From Planctomycetes bacterium syqfu (lineage in GTDB: Bacteria; Planctomycetota; Phycisphaerae; Phycisphaerales; Phycisphaeraceae), in the NCBI GenBank assembly GCA_020974905.1, contig CP087563.1:372001-436000 (forward strand): 64,000 nt of DNA, read 5' to 3'. The position numbers were made by a program, and so were the translations under genes. The stretch's first letter is position 1. Every line of letters begins with the position of its first letter. Below, one piece after another: positions 8,878-17,942 of this stretch. Under the pieces are notes generated by a model, which saw nothing but the letters and a program-made list of their open reading frames with translations, searched no databases and was not told the origin of the DNA.

Positions 8878-8965
8878 GGGTGTCGGGTTTAGGGTGTGGG
8901 GTGTCGGGACAAAACAAAATCAGTTTTGCCTTTACCCTATGCCCTAAACCCCAACCCCCATACCC
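8878..8965. repeat. Heptad-phased G-run/C-run inverted element C
   Basis: GGG triplets begin at 8878, 8885, 8892, 8899 and 8906, and CCC triplets at 8935, 8942, 8949, 8956 and 8963. Both series have an exact 7-nt period, in inverted orientation around a 26-bp AT-rich middle. Each arm could form a G-quadruplex (four or more G3 tracts with 4-nt loops) on one strand. The C arm ends 9 nt before the mutL start codon. Confidence 0.85.
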
Positions 8966-8974
8966 TGAATAAAT

Positions 8975-10966
8975 ATGCCCATACGCAAACTCCCCAAATT
9001 GCTCATCAACCAGATCGCTGCAGGCGAGGTGATTGAACGTCCTGCCTCGGTGGTCAAAGAGTTGATTGAAAACAGCCTGGATGCCAATGCATCTCAGATT
9101 GATATTGCCATCGAAGACGGTGGTCGTCAGTTGATTCGCATCGCGGATAATGGAACGGGTATTCCAGAAGACGAACTGCCGTTAGCCATTGAGCAGCATG
9201 CCACCAGTAAACTCACATCTGTCGAGGAACTCTCGCACATCGCAACGATGGGCTTTCGTGGAGAAGCGCTTGCATCCATCAGCAGTGTCAGCCGGACGCG
9301 CATCACCAGTCGTGCGACGGTCGAGGGCATTGTCGCTGAGAGTGGCAACGTCATTGAAACGTCCGGCGCCGAAGTCATGCCGATCGAGCCGACCGCCTGT
9401 GCGCCGGGGACGACCATTGAAATTCGAGATCTGTTTTTCAATACCCCTGCCCGGTTCAAGTTCATGCGTGCTGCTTCGACGGAGTATGGCCACATCTCTG
9501 ATCTGGTCAACCGCATTGCCATCGCACGCCCGGATGTCGGTTTCAAGCTTTCGCATAATGACCGTAAAACGCTCGATGTCCTGGCCACCGAAGATCATGC
9601 CCAACGCTGTGTCGAAGTGCTCGGCAAGCAACTGGCTGACGGCTTGCTGGAGTTTGAATATCACGACACGCCGCGTGAAGGTCAGATTCAGTCCCCTGCC
9701 AGCGTTTGGGGCTTGGCGGGTCTGCCTTCGGTTGCCAAATCGACGACGAAGTTTCAGTACATCTATGTCAATGGTCGAGCGATTCGGGATCGGAATCTCA
9801 GCCATGCGATCAAGGAAGCGTATCGCGGTTTGATCCCGCCGGATAAGCATCCGCTTGCTGTGGTGTGTCTGCAGATTGACCCACATGGCGTGGATGTCAA
9901 CGTGCATCCCACCAAAGCTGAGGTGCGATTCCGTGAAGCGTCGCGCATGCATGGTTTGGTGCTTCATGCCATCCGTCAACGCATTTTGCAAAGTGATCTG
10001 ACACCCAACGCCGAGCTGTCAGGTTCGAGTGTATCGTTTAATCGACCGGATCATGACGAACTTAAAGCACCGACACAAAGTTTCGGTGAAAGTGTCGAAC
10101 GCCCCGCGTTTGGTGGGTTTAAACCGTCATTCCCACAACCTGGGCAAGATGCTGATGCATCACAATCGGGGCAAGCTCCAGCACCGCCGACCACCAGTGA
10201 TTTTGTGAACTACTTCAAGAAGATGCAGCCGGAGCAAAAGGGCTTTGTCTACGACGAAGTCTCCAAGGCCATGCAGGATGATGACGAGCAGGCATTGCTC
10301 AAACAATCATCACTTGATGCATGGGAACAGGCTCAGCGGAACAGTCCCAAAGGTGCTCCCGCTTCGCGCGTCCTCCAGGAGTTTGGCGTTCTGCAAGTTC
10401 ACAAGAGTTATCTGATCACGCAGGACGACCAGGGCATTGTCATCATCGATCAACATGCGCTTCATGAACGCGTGATGTTCGAGGAACTGCGTGAGCGCAT
10501 TCTCAGTAAGACCCTGGAAAGTCAACGCCTGTTAACCCCTGCCACATTTGAAGCATCCGCATTACGTATTGATCTGCTGGAACAGATTCAACCCCTGCTT
10601 GAGAAGATTGGCATTGAAGCTTCTGCGATGGGGCCGGATACCATTGCGGTACATGCTTATCCGACATTGCTTTTTGATCGCAAGGTGGATCCTGTCCCAT
10701 TCATGAATGAATTGCTCGATCAGGCTGAGGACGAGAAACTGGATTTAACCAACCCCAACGTGGATGAAGCAGTGTTGCATGAAGTGCTGGACATGATGAG
10801 TTGCAAAGCTGCTGTCAAAGCCGGTGATCATCTCACGCAGGAAGAACTCGCTGCCCTGCTCAAACGCCGCGACGAAATCGAGCGTTCAAGCAACTGCCCA
10901 CACGGTCGGCCCACGAGTATCCGCCTGACACTCTCACAGCTTGAGAAGCAGTTCATGCGGTCTTAG
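8975..10966 (+). CDS. mutL: DNA mismatch repair protein MutL (endonuclease type)
   Basis: A 663-residue MutL. The N-terminal GHKL ATPase has INQIAAGEVIERPASVVKEL, DNGTGI and GFRGEALASI. The C-terminal half carries the metal-dependent endonuclease motif DQHA-x2-E-x4-E starting at D492, with a supporting SCKAAVKAGDH segment and CPHGRP at about 641-646. Endonuclease MutLs nick the daughter strand in organisms without MutH. A low-complexity linker at about 340-400 separates the halves. mutS is not in the window. Confidence 0.96.
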   Translation: MPIRKLPKLLINQIAAGEVIERPASVVKELIENSLDANASQIDIAIEDGGRQLIRIADNGTGIPEDELPLAIEQHATSKLTSVEELSHIATMGFRGEALASISSVSRTRITSRATVEGIVAESGNVIETSGAEVMPIEPTACAPGTTIEIRDLFFNTPARFKFMRAASTEYGHISDLVNRIAIARPDVGFKLSHNDRKTLDVLATEDHAQRCVEVLGKQLADGLLEFEYHDTPREGQIQSPASVWGLAGLPSVAKSTTKFQYIYVNGRAIRDRNLSHAIKEAYRGLIPPDKHPLAVVCLQIDPHGVDVNVHPTKAEVRFREASRMHGLVLHAIRQRILQSDLTPNAELSGSSVSFNRPDHDELKAPTQSFGESVERPAFGGFKPSFPQPGQDADASQSGQAPAPPTTSDFVNYFKKMQPEQKGFVYDEVSKAMQDDDEQALLKQSSLDAWEQAQRNSPKGAPASRVLQEFGVLQVHKSYLITQDDQGIVIIDQHALHERVMFEELRERILSKTLESQRLLTPATFEASALRIDLLEQIQPLLEKIGIEASAMGPDTIAVHAYPTLLFDRKVDPVPFMNELLDQAEDEKLDLTNPNVDEAVLHEVLDMMSCKAAVKAGDHLTQEELAALLKRRDEIERSSNCPHGRPTSIRLTLSQLEKQFMRS

Positions 10967-11009
10967 AAAGCTCTGTAATTCATAATTTTTACTTGCCATT
11001 CGGGGACTC

Positions 11010-11396
11010 ATGGAAAAAAGTAAAGTACGCATGAAATGGATAGGCTGTTGCTGGCTCATCAGCATAGTGCCATTTTACCTGTGTTCATCAATGCACATCT
11101 GTATGGCTGGCCATATGCAGCACCCTCCGTATTCGATCATGGACTGGGGCATTGATTTATTATGGATGACCAGCATGTGTATCTGTCTGGTCCTTTCATG
11201 GCGAACAAGAGCGCGTTACATATACTCTGTTCGTTTCGGGAGTTTCTTCTGTATTTTTATCCGTATCCCCCTTCAAGATGGTGGTGGCTTGGGTACGTTA
11301 CTTTCGATCCCAATTTGTATATGGCTATTTTTCATCGCACTGAAATATTTATTCGAAACTCAGAAACATTTAGCGCCCACGTATCAAACATCTTGA
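11010..11396 (+). CDS. Small hypothetical membrane protein
   Basis: A 128-residue protein with about four hydrophobic segments, beginning MKWIGCCWLISIVPFYLC and ending with IPICIWLFFIALKYLF. Not recognised. It has no strong Shine-Dalgarno sequence but starts after CGGGGACTC, and the next gene starts after the similar CGGGAACTC, so the two may share a leader type. An overlapping frame at 11162-11416 is also open, but its sequence is less membrane-like and it is not called. Confidence 0.5.
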   Translation: MEKSKVRMKWIGCCWLISIVPFYLCSSMHICMAGHMQHPPYSIMDWGIDLLWMTSMCICLVLSWRTRARYIYSVRFGSFFCIFIRIPLQDGGGLGTLLSIPICIWLFFIALKYLFETQKHLAPTYQTS

Positions 11397-11454
11397 GAAT
11401 ATGTTCGAAGATGTAGTTTATTGACAAAATCACTAAGATTGTTTTCGGGAACTC

Positions 11455-12423
11455 ATGAAGCAGGCTAGCAAAGACAAACTGATTTCTGCGATTCTCGCGA
11501 TCTTGATGACCGCTGCGATCTGCCTGATTTTTTCAGCGATCTCTGTTTTTGAGTTACAGACCTATCGTGCGGGTGTGTTCTTTATCTCACCGATGGTATG
11601 TGGTGCAATTAGTGTCATTTTGTACAACCGCAAACAATGGCGGAGTTTCGCAAGCTCCATGTCCGTTGCGTTGATCAGTTGCCTATTTGCCTTGACGGTG
11701 TTTTTGCTCACTGGTTTTGAAGGGATGATATGTCTGATCATGGCATTGCCGGTGTTCCTGCCGATGTTCCTGATTGGCGGGGTGTTGGGTTACTTGATGC
11801 ATCGTGTGATTGGCAAACCCCAACGCGTGAACACTGCTGTGATTTTGATGGTCGTGCTGACGCCATTGATGCTGGGGATCGAATCGAAAATACCCGCATC
11901 CAAGAGCATTCGTGAAGTCAAAACGGCTGTCGTGATTGATGGGCAGGTTGATGATGTCTGGCAGGAAGTCATCGCGTTCAGCACCATTCCTGAGCCTGAA
12001 GAATTGATCTTTAAAATGGGCATTGCTTATCCCATTGATGCAAAGATTGAAGGTCAAGGTGTCGGTGCGATCCGATATTGCAATTTTTCGACGGGTTCAT
12101 TTGTCGAACCCATCACCATCTGGCGGGAAAATGACCTGCTGGCATTTGATGTCACCGCGCAACCTTTGCCAATGACAGAGATGTCCCCCTATGTGCATAT
12201 TCACCCACCCCATCTGGATTGGGCTTTTATCTCACACAAAGGTCAATTCAAATTAAACCAACTTGAAAATGGGAAAATTCAACTCGTTGGCACGACATGG
12301 TTTCATACTGAGATTGGGCCGGAGTTTTACTGGGGACGGCTATGTGAAGAACTCATTCACATCATTCACCTGCGCGTGCTTAACCATATCAAGCACTCGG
12401 TTGAAACAAAACAATCTGATTGA
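11455..12423 (+). CDS. Membrane protein with C-terminal SRPBCC-like domain
   Basis: A 322-residue protein. The first ~145 residues hold about four membrane helices (for example ILAILMTAAICLIFSAISVF and LIMALPVFLPMFLIGGVLG). The rest looks like a SRPBCC/polyketide-cyclase-type hydrophobic-ligand domain: VIDGQVDDVWQEVIAFSTIPEPEE, GVGAIRYCNFSTG, and a late GTTWFHTEIGPEFYW. The ligand and function are unknown. The stop is followed by the terminator shared with feoB. Confidence 0.68.
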   Translation: MKQASKDKLISAILAILMTAAICLIFSAISVFELQTYRAGVFFISPMVCGAISVILYNRKQWRSFASSMSVALISCLFALTVFLLTGFEGMICLIMALPVFLPMFLIGGVLGYLMHRVIGKPQRVNTAVILMVVLTPLMLGIESKIPASKSIREVKTAVVIDGQVDDVWQEVIAFSTIPEPEELIFKMGIAYPIDAKIEGQGVGAIRYCNFSTGSFVEPITIWRENDLLAFDVTAQPLPMTEMSPYVHIHPPHLDWAFISHKGQFKLNQLENGKIQLVGTTWFHTEIGPEFYWGRLCEELIHIIHLRVLNHIKHSVETKQSD

Positions 12424-12474
12424 TGAGCAGCCCGACGGTCTGATCGGGTTGACACAACCCAGCTCGACAGAGAT

Positions 12475-12512
12475 GCAAAAAACGAGCATCGACCAATAAG
12501 CCGATGCTCGTT
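12475..12512 (-). terminator. Intrinsic terminator of feoB
   Basis: A perfect 11-bp stem (AACGAGCATCG at 12481-12491 with its complement at 12502-12512) has a 10-nt loop. Read on the minus strand the hairpin is followed by TTTTTT, as expected for the end of feoAB. On the plus strand the downstream T-run is weak, so it may also act on the convergent membrane-protein gene, but less efficiently. Confidence 0.85.
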
Positions 12513-12540
12513 CTAATTTGTGTATCGTTTCTTGAATCCG

Positions 12541-14592
12541 CTATGCCGTGATCCAGCTGACGATGTTGTAGGTCAGGAAGGAAGCGGAGTAGGCCAGCAC
12601 GGTCATGTAGCCCAGTTGGAACAAAGCCCACTTCCATGAGCCGGTTTCGCGGCGGGTGACGGCCTGAGTTGGCAGACACTGCATGGCCAGGACATAGAAC
12701 ACCAGCAGACTGAAACACGTTGCTGTGGAGAAAAGCAATTCACCGTTGGGCTTACGGGCTTCCCGCAAACGGTCTATGAACGCATCCGGGTTTTCCTCTG
12801 CTACATCTTCACCGACACCATAGACGACAGCAAGCGTGGAGACGATGACTTCGCGGGCTGCGAAGCTGCTGACCACGCCGACACCGATTTGCCAATCAAA
12901 TCCGAGTGGGCGGACGACGGGTTCAATGACTTTACCTGCCATGCCAGCGAACGAATGTTCCAGTGCATATTCACCTTCACGGACATTGGCTTTGTATTCC
13001 AGAGCATCAGCTTCTTCGGTGTTGCCAGCTTGCTGGAGTTGGACGATCTGCTGACGCATGTCAACGACATCCTGTGGCGGATCAACAGTTGGGAAGGTTG
13101 CCAGCACCCAGAGGATCAACGAGATAAGCAGAATGATCGTGCCTGCTTTTTTGACGAAGACCATGGCACGGTCATAGGTGATGAGCAAAGCGGTCCGCAA
13201 GGACGGGATTTTATAGCTTGGCAATTCCATCACCAACGGCTTGGATTGGCCGGGGAGAATCGTTTTCTTGAAGACGAACGCACAGACGAGGACTGCAAAA
13301 ATCCCCAGTGAATAAGCGCCAGTGAAGAGCAAGGCAGCTTTGACTGGTTCATCACCAAAGAGTAAGGCGGTGATCATGGCATAGACCGGCAGGCGTGCTG
13401 AGCAGGTCAGAAGCGGCAGAGTCAGAATCGTCACCAGTCGGTCACGTTTGTCTTCAATACCACGCGTTGCCATCAGGCCGGGGATGGCGCAGGCATGGGC
13501 CGATAGCATGGGGATAAACGCCTTGCCTGGCAGTCCGACGTGGCGCATGAGTCGGTCCATGACAAAGACGGCACGCGAGAGATAGCCGGTGTCTTCAAGC
13601 AGAGACAAGCAGAAAAACAGGATGCAGATCTGGGGCAGGAAAATGATCACGCCCCCAATCCCGCCGATGACGCCGTCAACGATGAGACTGTGAATATGGC
13701 CTTCGGGAATGTAGTTGCCAACAAAACTCTGGGCCCAGGCAAACCCGGCATCGACCAAGTCCATCGGCACGGATGCCAGTGAGAAAATCAGATAGAACAC
13801 ACCCACCATGATGGCAAAGAAACCAAAGATGCCAGCGACGGGATGCGTGAGAATGCGGTCAATGCGATCAGTCTTTCGCCCCACCGCAACACGTGAGGAT
13901 TCCAGGCAGGTCTCGGTGACTTTTTCCGCCCAGTCATAGCGTCCTTTGTAGGGACATGAACAACCTGCACAGGTGTCATGGAGCAGATGCGGGATGGCCT
14001 GATCGGTTTCCTTTTGATGCATTGCCAGGTGAAGGACTTGCTTGAGTTGTTCAATCCCTTCACCACTGCGAGCCGAGACCGGCACGACCGGGCAACCCAG
14101 TTCCGCAGTGAGTTTGTCCGCATCGATATTCAAACCATCACGACGGGCAAGGTCGATCATGTTGAGCACCGCAATGGTCGGGACTTTTAACTCAATGACC
14201 TGGCTGATCAGAAACAGGTTGCGTTCGAGGTTGGTGGCATCAAGCACCACGATGACCGCTGCCGGTTTAGCCAAACCGGGCGCTTGACCGAGAATCACAT
14301 CGCGGCTGATGCGCTCTTCGTCGGTGGCGCCAGCAATGCTGTAAAGTCCGGGCAGGTCGACAATGTTCACACGGTGACCGTCGAGCAGGTCCATCGAGCC
14401 TTCGGTTTTCTCGATGGTGATGCCGGGGAAGTTACCCGTCTTGGCGCGAAGTCCGGTGAGACGGTTAAAGAGTGTGGTTTTGCCAGCATTGGGATTGCCG
14501 ATCAATGCCACGACATTTTCCTTGCGGACCGGTTGGAGGACCTGCAGGGAAACGTCTTTGTCATTCTGGGGTGGGGTCATCGTTTGCGACAT
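12541..14592 (-). CDS. feoB: Ferrous iron transport protein B
   Basis: A 683-residue FeoB: an N-terminal G domain (GNPNAGKT at 32-39, DLPG for G3, LNMID for G4) fused to a polytopic permease with two Gate-type regions. It imports Fe2+ across the cytoplasmic membrane under GTPase control. A cysteine-rich segment CAGCSCPYKGRYDW lies between G domain and membrane part. feoA begins 3 bp upstream, so they are cotranscribed. Length and motif order match full-length FeoB. Confidence 0.96.
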   Translation of the reverse strand: MSQTMTPPQNDKDVSLQVLQPVRKENVVALIGNPNAGKTTLFNRLTGLRAKTGNFPGITIEKTEGSMDLLDGHRVNIVDLPGLYSIAGATDEERISRDVILGQAPGLAKPAAVIVVLDATNLERNLFLISQVIELKVPTIAVLNMIDLARRDGLNIDADKLTAELGCPVVPVSARSGEGIEQLKQVLHLAMHQKETDQAIPHLLHDTCAGCSCPYKGRYDWAEKVTETCLESSRVAVGRKTDRIDRILTHPVAGIFGFFAIMVGVFYLIFSLASVPMDLVDAGFAWAQSFVGNYIPEGHIHSLIVDGVIGGIGGVIIFLPQICILFFCLSLLEDTGYLSRAVFVMDRLMRHVGLPGKAFIPMLSAHACAIPGLMATRGIEDKRDRLVTILTLPLLTCSARLPVYAMITALLFGDEPVKAALLFTGAYSLGIFAVLVCAFVFKKTILPGQSKPLVMELPSYKIPSLRTALLITYDRAMVFVKKAGTIILLISLILWVLATFPTVDPPQDVVDMRQQIVQLQQAGNTEEADALEYKANVREGEYALEHSFAGMAGKVIEPVVRPLGFDWQIGVGVVSSFAAREVIVSTLAVVYGVGEDVAEENPDAFIDRLREARKPNGELLFSTATCFSLLVFYVLAMQCLPTQAVTRRETGSWKWALFQLGYMTVLAYSASFLTYNIVSWITA

Positions 14593-14595
14593 TAC

Positions 14596-14913
14596 TTACT
14601 CACAACAGTTGGTTTGGTGGCAGGCGTCCACGGTAATGCGTTTGGCCAGGCGGTGCGCCAGACCCAGACGTGATCCCAGCACACGCAGGATCATGGGATT
14701 CCCCGATTTGAGAAGCTCAATCCGTCGGCCGACACACAGTCCAAGTGCTTTGAGACGATCAGCCTGTTCCTGGTCCGGTTCATTCATCTCGACAATCAAG
14801 CCAACCTGTCCCATTTTCAGTTGATCCAAGGTGATCTTTTCGCCGGTGGGAACCAGTTGGTTCAGGGAAATATTGGGACTGGAATTGGTTTGAGTCATCA
14901 TTTGCTTCCTCAC
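14596..14913 (-). CDS. feoA: Ferrous iron transport protein A
   Basis: A 105-residue FeoA with an SH3-like core: LGLCVGRRIELLKSGNPMILRVLGSRLGLAHRLAKRI. It is a cytoplasmic partner of FeoB. An N-terminal extension of about 20 residues (Thr/Asn/Ser-rich) precedes the core. It is the first gene of the feoAB pair and probably holds the promoter and iron control; a Fur-box-like sequence lies ~80-95 bp upstream. Confidence 0.92.
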   Translation of the reverse strand: MRKQMMTQTNSSPNISLNQLVPTGEKITLDQLKMGQVGLIVEMNEPDQEQADRLKALGLCVGRRIELLKSGNPMILRVLGSRLGLAHRLAKRITVDACHQTNCCE

Positions 14914-14957
14914 AGAGACCTGTAATAAGACAAAAGCCTCTAATTTTTATTGCGACA

Positions 14958-14992
14958 CAGTATCAATAACATACCAGAGCTTGTTGATACTG
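14958..14992. promoter_or_regulatory. Inverted repeat upstream of feoA (possible operator)
   Basis: Nine-bp arms CAGTATCAA (14958-14966) and TTGATACTG (14984-14992) with a 17-bp spacer, 45-80 bp upstream of feoA. The spacing would suit a dimeric regulator binding two helical turns apart. No known family was assigned. Confidence 0.4.
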
Positions 14993-15009
14993 CAAGTCAT
15001 TCTTATTGG
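14992..15009 (-). promoter_or_regulatory. Possible Fur box upstream of feoAB
   Basis: On the minus strand the sequence AATAAGAATGACTTGC matches the common Fur-site form AATGAGAATGATTTGC at 14 of 16 positions. Its place before an iron-uptake operon supports Fur control, but this is pattern matching only and the regulator is not in the window. Confidence 0.45.
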
Positions 15010-15133
15010 ATTTGTGAGCAATTTTTATTCCAAAAGACAAAACAGTCTTCAAATGACGTTTTTTTATGCATCTCATGCGGTGTTGCAGGCAAAAGTAATG
15101 GACTGCTGCCTGTTGGGTAGGCAGATCGGGTCA

Positions 15134-15165
15134 TAAAAAAAGCCCGAGTCGGTGACATCGGGCTT
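15134..15165 (-). terminator. Intrinsic terminator of the exported TPR-protein gene
   Basis: Stem AAGCCCGA (15140-15147) with TCGGGCTT (15158-15165). On the minus strand it is followed by a run of seven T. It lies 25-55 bp after the stop of the gene at 15190-17484. Confidence 0.88.
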
Positions 15166-15189
15166 CGGGGTGATTTTGGGGATGGTCGA

Positions 15190-17484
15190 TCAGGGCATCT
15201 GCAAGGCTTTGGCGAAAGCACTGACACGCGGATCGCTGTGAGTAGCGGCGGACACGACGGCAGCAGGATCGTCCTTGCCATGTGTTGCCAGGTACGCCAG
15301 ACGGACGGTGACGTTGTTGGACTGGGCTGCCCCGTTACAGACATTGGGGAACAGGGCTTTACCTGTCGGGCCAGTCGGTGTGAACAAGGCCATCCAAGCC
15401 TGCCCCAGCGAGCCCAGGTTGCCAAACTGATCATTGACTGCGGTGGCGATCTGGGTGGCACGCCCCTGCATCTCCGGCAAGGCGTTAAGCGATGCTGAGA
15501 GTGAACAGAGACTGGCGATGAGTTTCATGTGACTGACCGCATCTTTGGGGGCTTTGAAATCCGTCAGCCAGGCGTCAATGTTTGCTGGGGTCGGACGCAG
15601 TGCATAACGGTTGACCATCCTGACCATGTCCACGCTGCCTAACGGACCAGTGGTCAATGCGCCTTGCGGGGTCTGACGTGGGTCGAGAATGGCGGTGGCG
15701 GTAAAGCTGAATGCCGTTGCAGGATTGTTGGCAAAGACCATCCCCAAAGCACCACGATCCAAACGAACCGGCACGGTCAATGTCTGGCGCGGTTGGATGC
15801 AGATCGTGCGACCGATGTCCACGCGGACTGGTGGTACCCCCTTGATCTGATCACCGCTGCGACGCAAGTCAAAGTACACGGCCAATGTCGAAGGCAAGGT
15901 GCTTGTCGGGCCGATGGTCAAGGCATAGTCAGAACTGTTGCGTAAGGTGACCTGTGCCACGATGGGATCGAGATAACCGTAGGATGATGGTTCAACCGAA
16001 ACGCCAAGCGTGGTCCATGTGGTGGCATTACCTGCCTGGACCGGCATGGCGATACTCACCGGCAAATCGTCCAAAGCATCCATGACTTTCTGCGCTGCTG
16101 GACTCACGGCAATTTGCTGATTCAGTGCCTGGAGATCCTGCACCGCCATGACAGCGACCGGGCTGGTGGCTGACATGCGGATGACTTTTTGAAGGTAGCC
16201 ACTGTACAACTCGCTGTTGGTGTGCTGTGTGCATTTAGCCAACCCGTACACCGCCCACGGATCGGTTTCCGCCAGGACATGCAGGGCATCTGCTGCCTGA
16301 TCCATACGCCCCATGCGGTAATGCACCCAACCGAGAATACGCTGAATCAAGGCGTTATCCGGATTGGCTTTGGCGTAGGCCATGACGGCCTGTTCGAAGT
16401 TGGAAGAGATGGTCGTGCCGAAGGCCGCGTTCCACCATGCCAGTTGCAATGCTGCCTGCACATCCCCCATGTCCACGCGTTTTTGAAGACGGTTGCGGAT
16501 GTCGGTAAACGTCTGGGCTGCTTCATCACTGCGACCAAGCTGTGAGAGGATTACCAGTTTCAATGTCTGCACATCAACCGGCACGGCATCGGGATCGGCC
16601 TGGCCAGCGGTAAAGCCCATCGTGTCGATCATGTCCAGCACAACCTGGCTTTGACCAGTTGCTGCTTTACTCACCAGCCAATTGGTGAGGAACTGATCGC
16701 CACCGGTGCTCACACCCAGGGTGCTGGCGATGACGTATTGTTTTTCAGCTTCGTTATAGGCGCCCATGTTGGCAAGCAAATCCGCAAGCAGGTGTCGGGG
16801 CATGTCGTCCATGGGGGAGGACTTGATCATGTTCACGAGCATCATGCCGATGGCATAGTTCGAGCCACCCCGAGCGACCGCCAACTCATACATCAAGCGT
16901 GCCGCGTCACTGTTGGATTCGTCAAGGTCCGAAGCGACTTTCAGCCACTTGCCGAACTTGTCGTTGTCGCCCATGTTCTGATACAGCGATGCCAGGTAAC
17001 TTGCCACGCGACTGCGCAGCGCATCGGACATGGCTTTGTCACTGGCCTGGGCGAGTAGCTGTTCCAATGCCTGAGCCTTGGCAGCGGTCGAAGGCTTGGA
17101 AGCCAGACCTGCAAGAACCATCTGAAAACCGGCAGCATCATCTGACGGCACCAGTCGACAGTATTTTACCAACGCATCGGCAGCGGCATCACTGTCCCCT
17201 GCCAGTTGCGCCAGTGTCTTGCGCAATAGCCATGCGTCGCTGTCATTTGGGTTGGCCTGAATCGCCATGTCCACCATCATTCCCGCACGAATCAATTGGC
17301 TGGAACTTGGCTGAGCCTGTTCACGGAGTATTTTGTCCGCGAGGCGCATCCACTGGTCTGCCATGAGACTTTGCGGTGAGACAGCTTCCTGAGCCCGTAG
17401 TGATTGGGCAGGCAGGCAAGCCATGGTGATTAAAAGTAATGTCAGGAAAAAAGTACGACCCCACGTGTGCACATTCCGTTGCAA
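15190..17484 (-). CDS. Large exported TPR-like repeat protein
   Basis: A 764-residue protein with a signal peptide (LTLLLITMACLPAQSLRAQ) and a long array of TPR-like helix pairs over about residues 40-470, for example LADLLANMGAYNEAEKQYVIAS and VHYRMGRMDQAADALHVLAE. A beta-rich region follows (about 480-600). The start is a TTG preceded by GGAGG with 7-nt spacing, which is strong support for an unusual start codon. It is probably a periplasmic scaffold; partners are unknown. A small membrane-protein gene lies 43 bp upstream on the same strand. Confidence 0.8.
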   Translation of the reverse strand: MQRNVHTWGRTFFLTLLLITMACLPAQSLRAQEAVSPQSLMADQWMRLADKILREQAQPSSSQLIRAGMMVDMAIQANPNDSDAWLLRKTLAQLAGDSDAAADALVKYCRLVPSDDAAGFQMVLAGLASKPSTAAKAQALEQLLAQASDKAMSDALRSRVASYLASLYQNMGDNDKFGKWLKVASDLDESNSDAARLMYELAVARGGSNYAIGMMLVNMIKSSPMDDMPRHLLADLLANMGAYNEAEKQYVIASTLGVSTGGDQFLTNWLVSKAATGQSQVVLDMIDTMGFTAGQADPDAVPVDVQTLKLVILSQLGRSDEAAQTFTDIRNRLQKRVDMGDVQAALQLAWWNAAFGTTISSNFEQAVMAYAKANPDNALIQRILGWVHYRMGRMDQAADALHVLAETDPWAVYGLAKCTQHTNSELYSGYLQKVIRMSATSPVAVMAVQDLQALNQQIAVSPAAQKVMDALDDLPVSIAMPVQAGNATTWTTLGVSVEPSSYGYLDPIVAQVTLRNSSDYALTIGPTSTLPSTLAVYFDLRRSGDQIKGVPPVRVDIGRTICIQPRQTLTVPVRLDRGALGMVFANNPATAFSFTATAILDPRQTPQGALTTGPLGSVDMVRMVNRYALRPTPANIDAWLTDFKAPKDAVSHMKLIASLCSLSASLNALPEMQGRATQIATAVNDQFGNLGSLGQAWMALFTPTGPTGKALFPNVCNGAAQSNNVTVRLAYLATHGKDDPAAVVSAATHSDPRVSAFAKALQMP

Positions 17485-17491
17485 AACACGT

Positions 17492-17496
17492 CCTCC
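17492..17496 (-). promoter_or_regulatory. Shine-Dalgarno GGAGG deciding a TTG start
   Basis: GGAGG on the minus strand, 7 nt before the TTG at 17484. No ATG in a better position precedes the signal peptide, so this site fixes the start of the exported TPR protein. Confidence 0.75.
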
Positions 17497-17526
17497 TATT
17501 TGCGTCCATGCTCAAGAGGTCGATCA

Positions 17527-17832
17527 TCAAACCAGCAGTTGACTGGCAAGAAAGACCCCGTATCCAAGTGCGAGCCATTGAATGGTGCCTACGAACACCT
17601 TCAATAAACCTATATTGGCTATCGGCTTTTTACGGCTCATCGCATCAACAACGACGACCAGGAAGACAAAGATACCCGAGGCAATGCCCCAGATACCAGC
17701 ACAACGGAGTAATTGACTCACCCGAACCGGATCATCAACCACACTCGGGACAGGTTGAAGCAATAGCGCCACACCTATCAGGCAGAGAATCGCAGTCCAG
17801 ATCGTACCAAGGCTGATGCGCATTTGATGCAT
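17527..17832 (-). CDS. Small three-helix membrane protein, unknown function
   Basis: About 101 residues with three hydrophobic segments (TIWTAILCLIGVALLL; AGIWGIASGIFVFLVVVV; GTIQWLALGYGVFLASQLLV). Not recognised. The ATG at 17832 follows GGAAG; a TTG at 17862 would add ten polar residues. It precedes the exported TPR gene and may be cotranscribed with it. Confidence 0.65.
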   Translation of the reverse strand: MHQMRISLGTIWTAILCLIGVALLLQPVPSVVDDPVRVSQLLRCAGIWGIASGIFVFLVVVVDAMSRKKPIANIGLLKVFVGTIQWLALGYGVFLASQLLV

Positions 17833-17942
17833 CTTCCAGCCCTTTCGCTGGCCTTGGCTCAATCACCCTTCCCTTGCAACACGATCCGTCGCGTTGCCTT
17901 ATCCCTTCAGGTTGTCAACGTCTCTCTTCCCTTTGCACAAGT

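Noticed and set aside
11162-11416. Overlapping frame to the small membrane gene
   Set aside because: The frame at 11010-11396 is more membrane-like and starts in a better place; both cannot easily be real.
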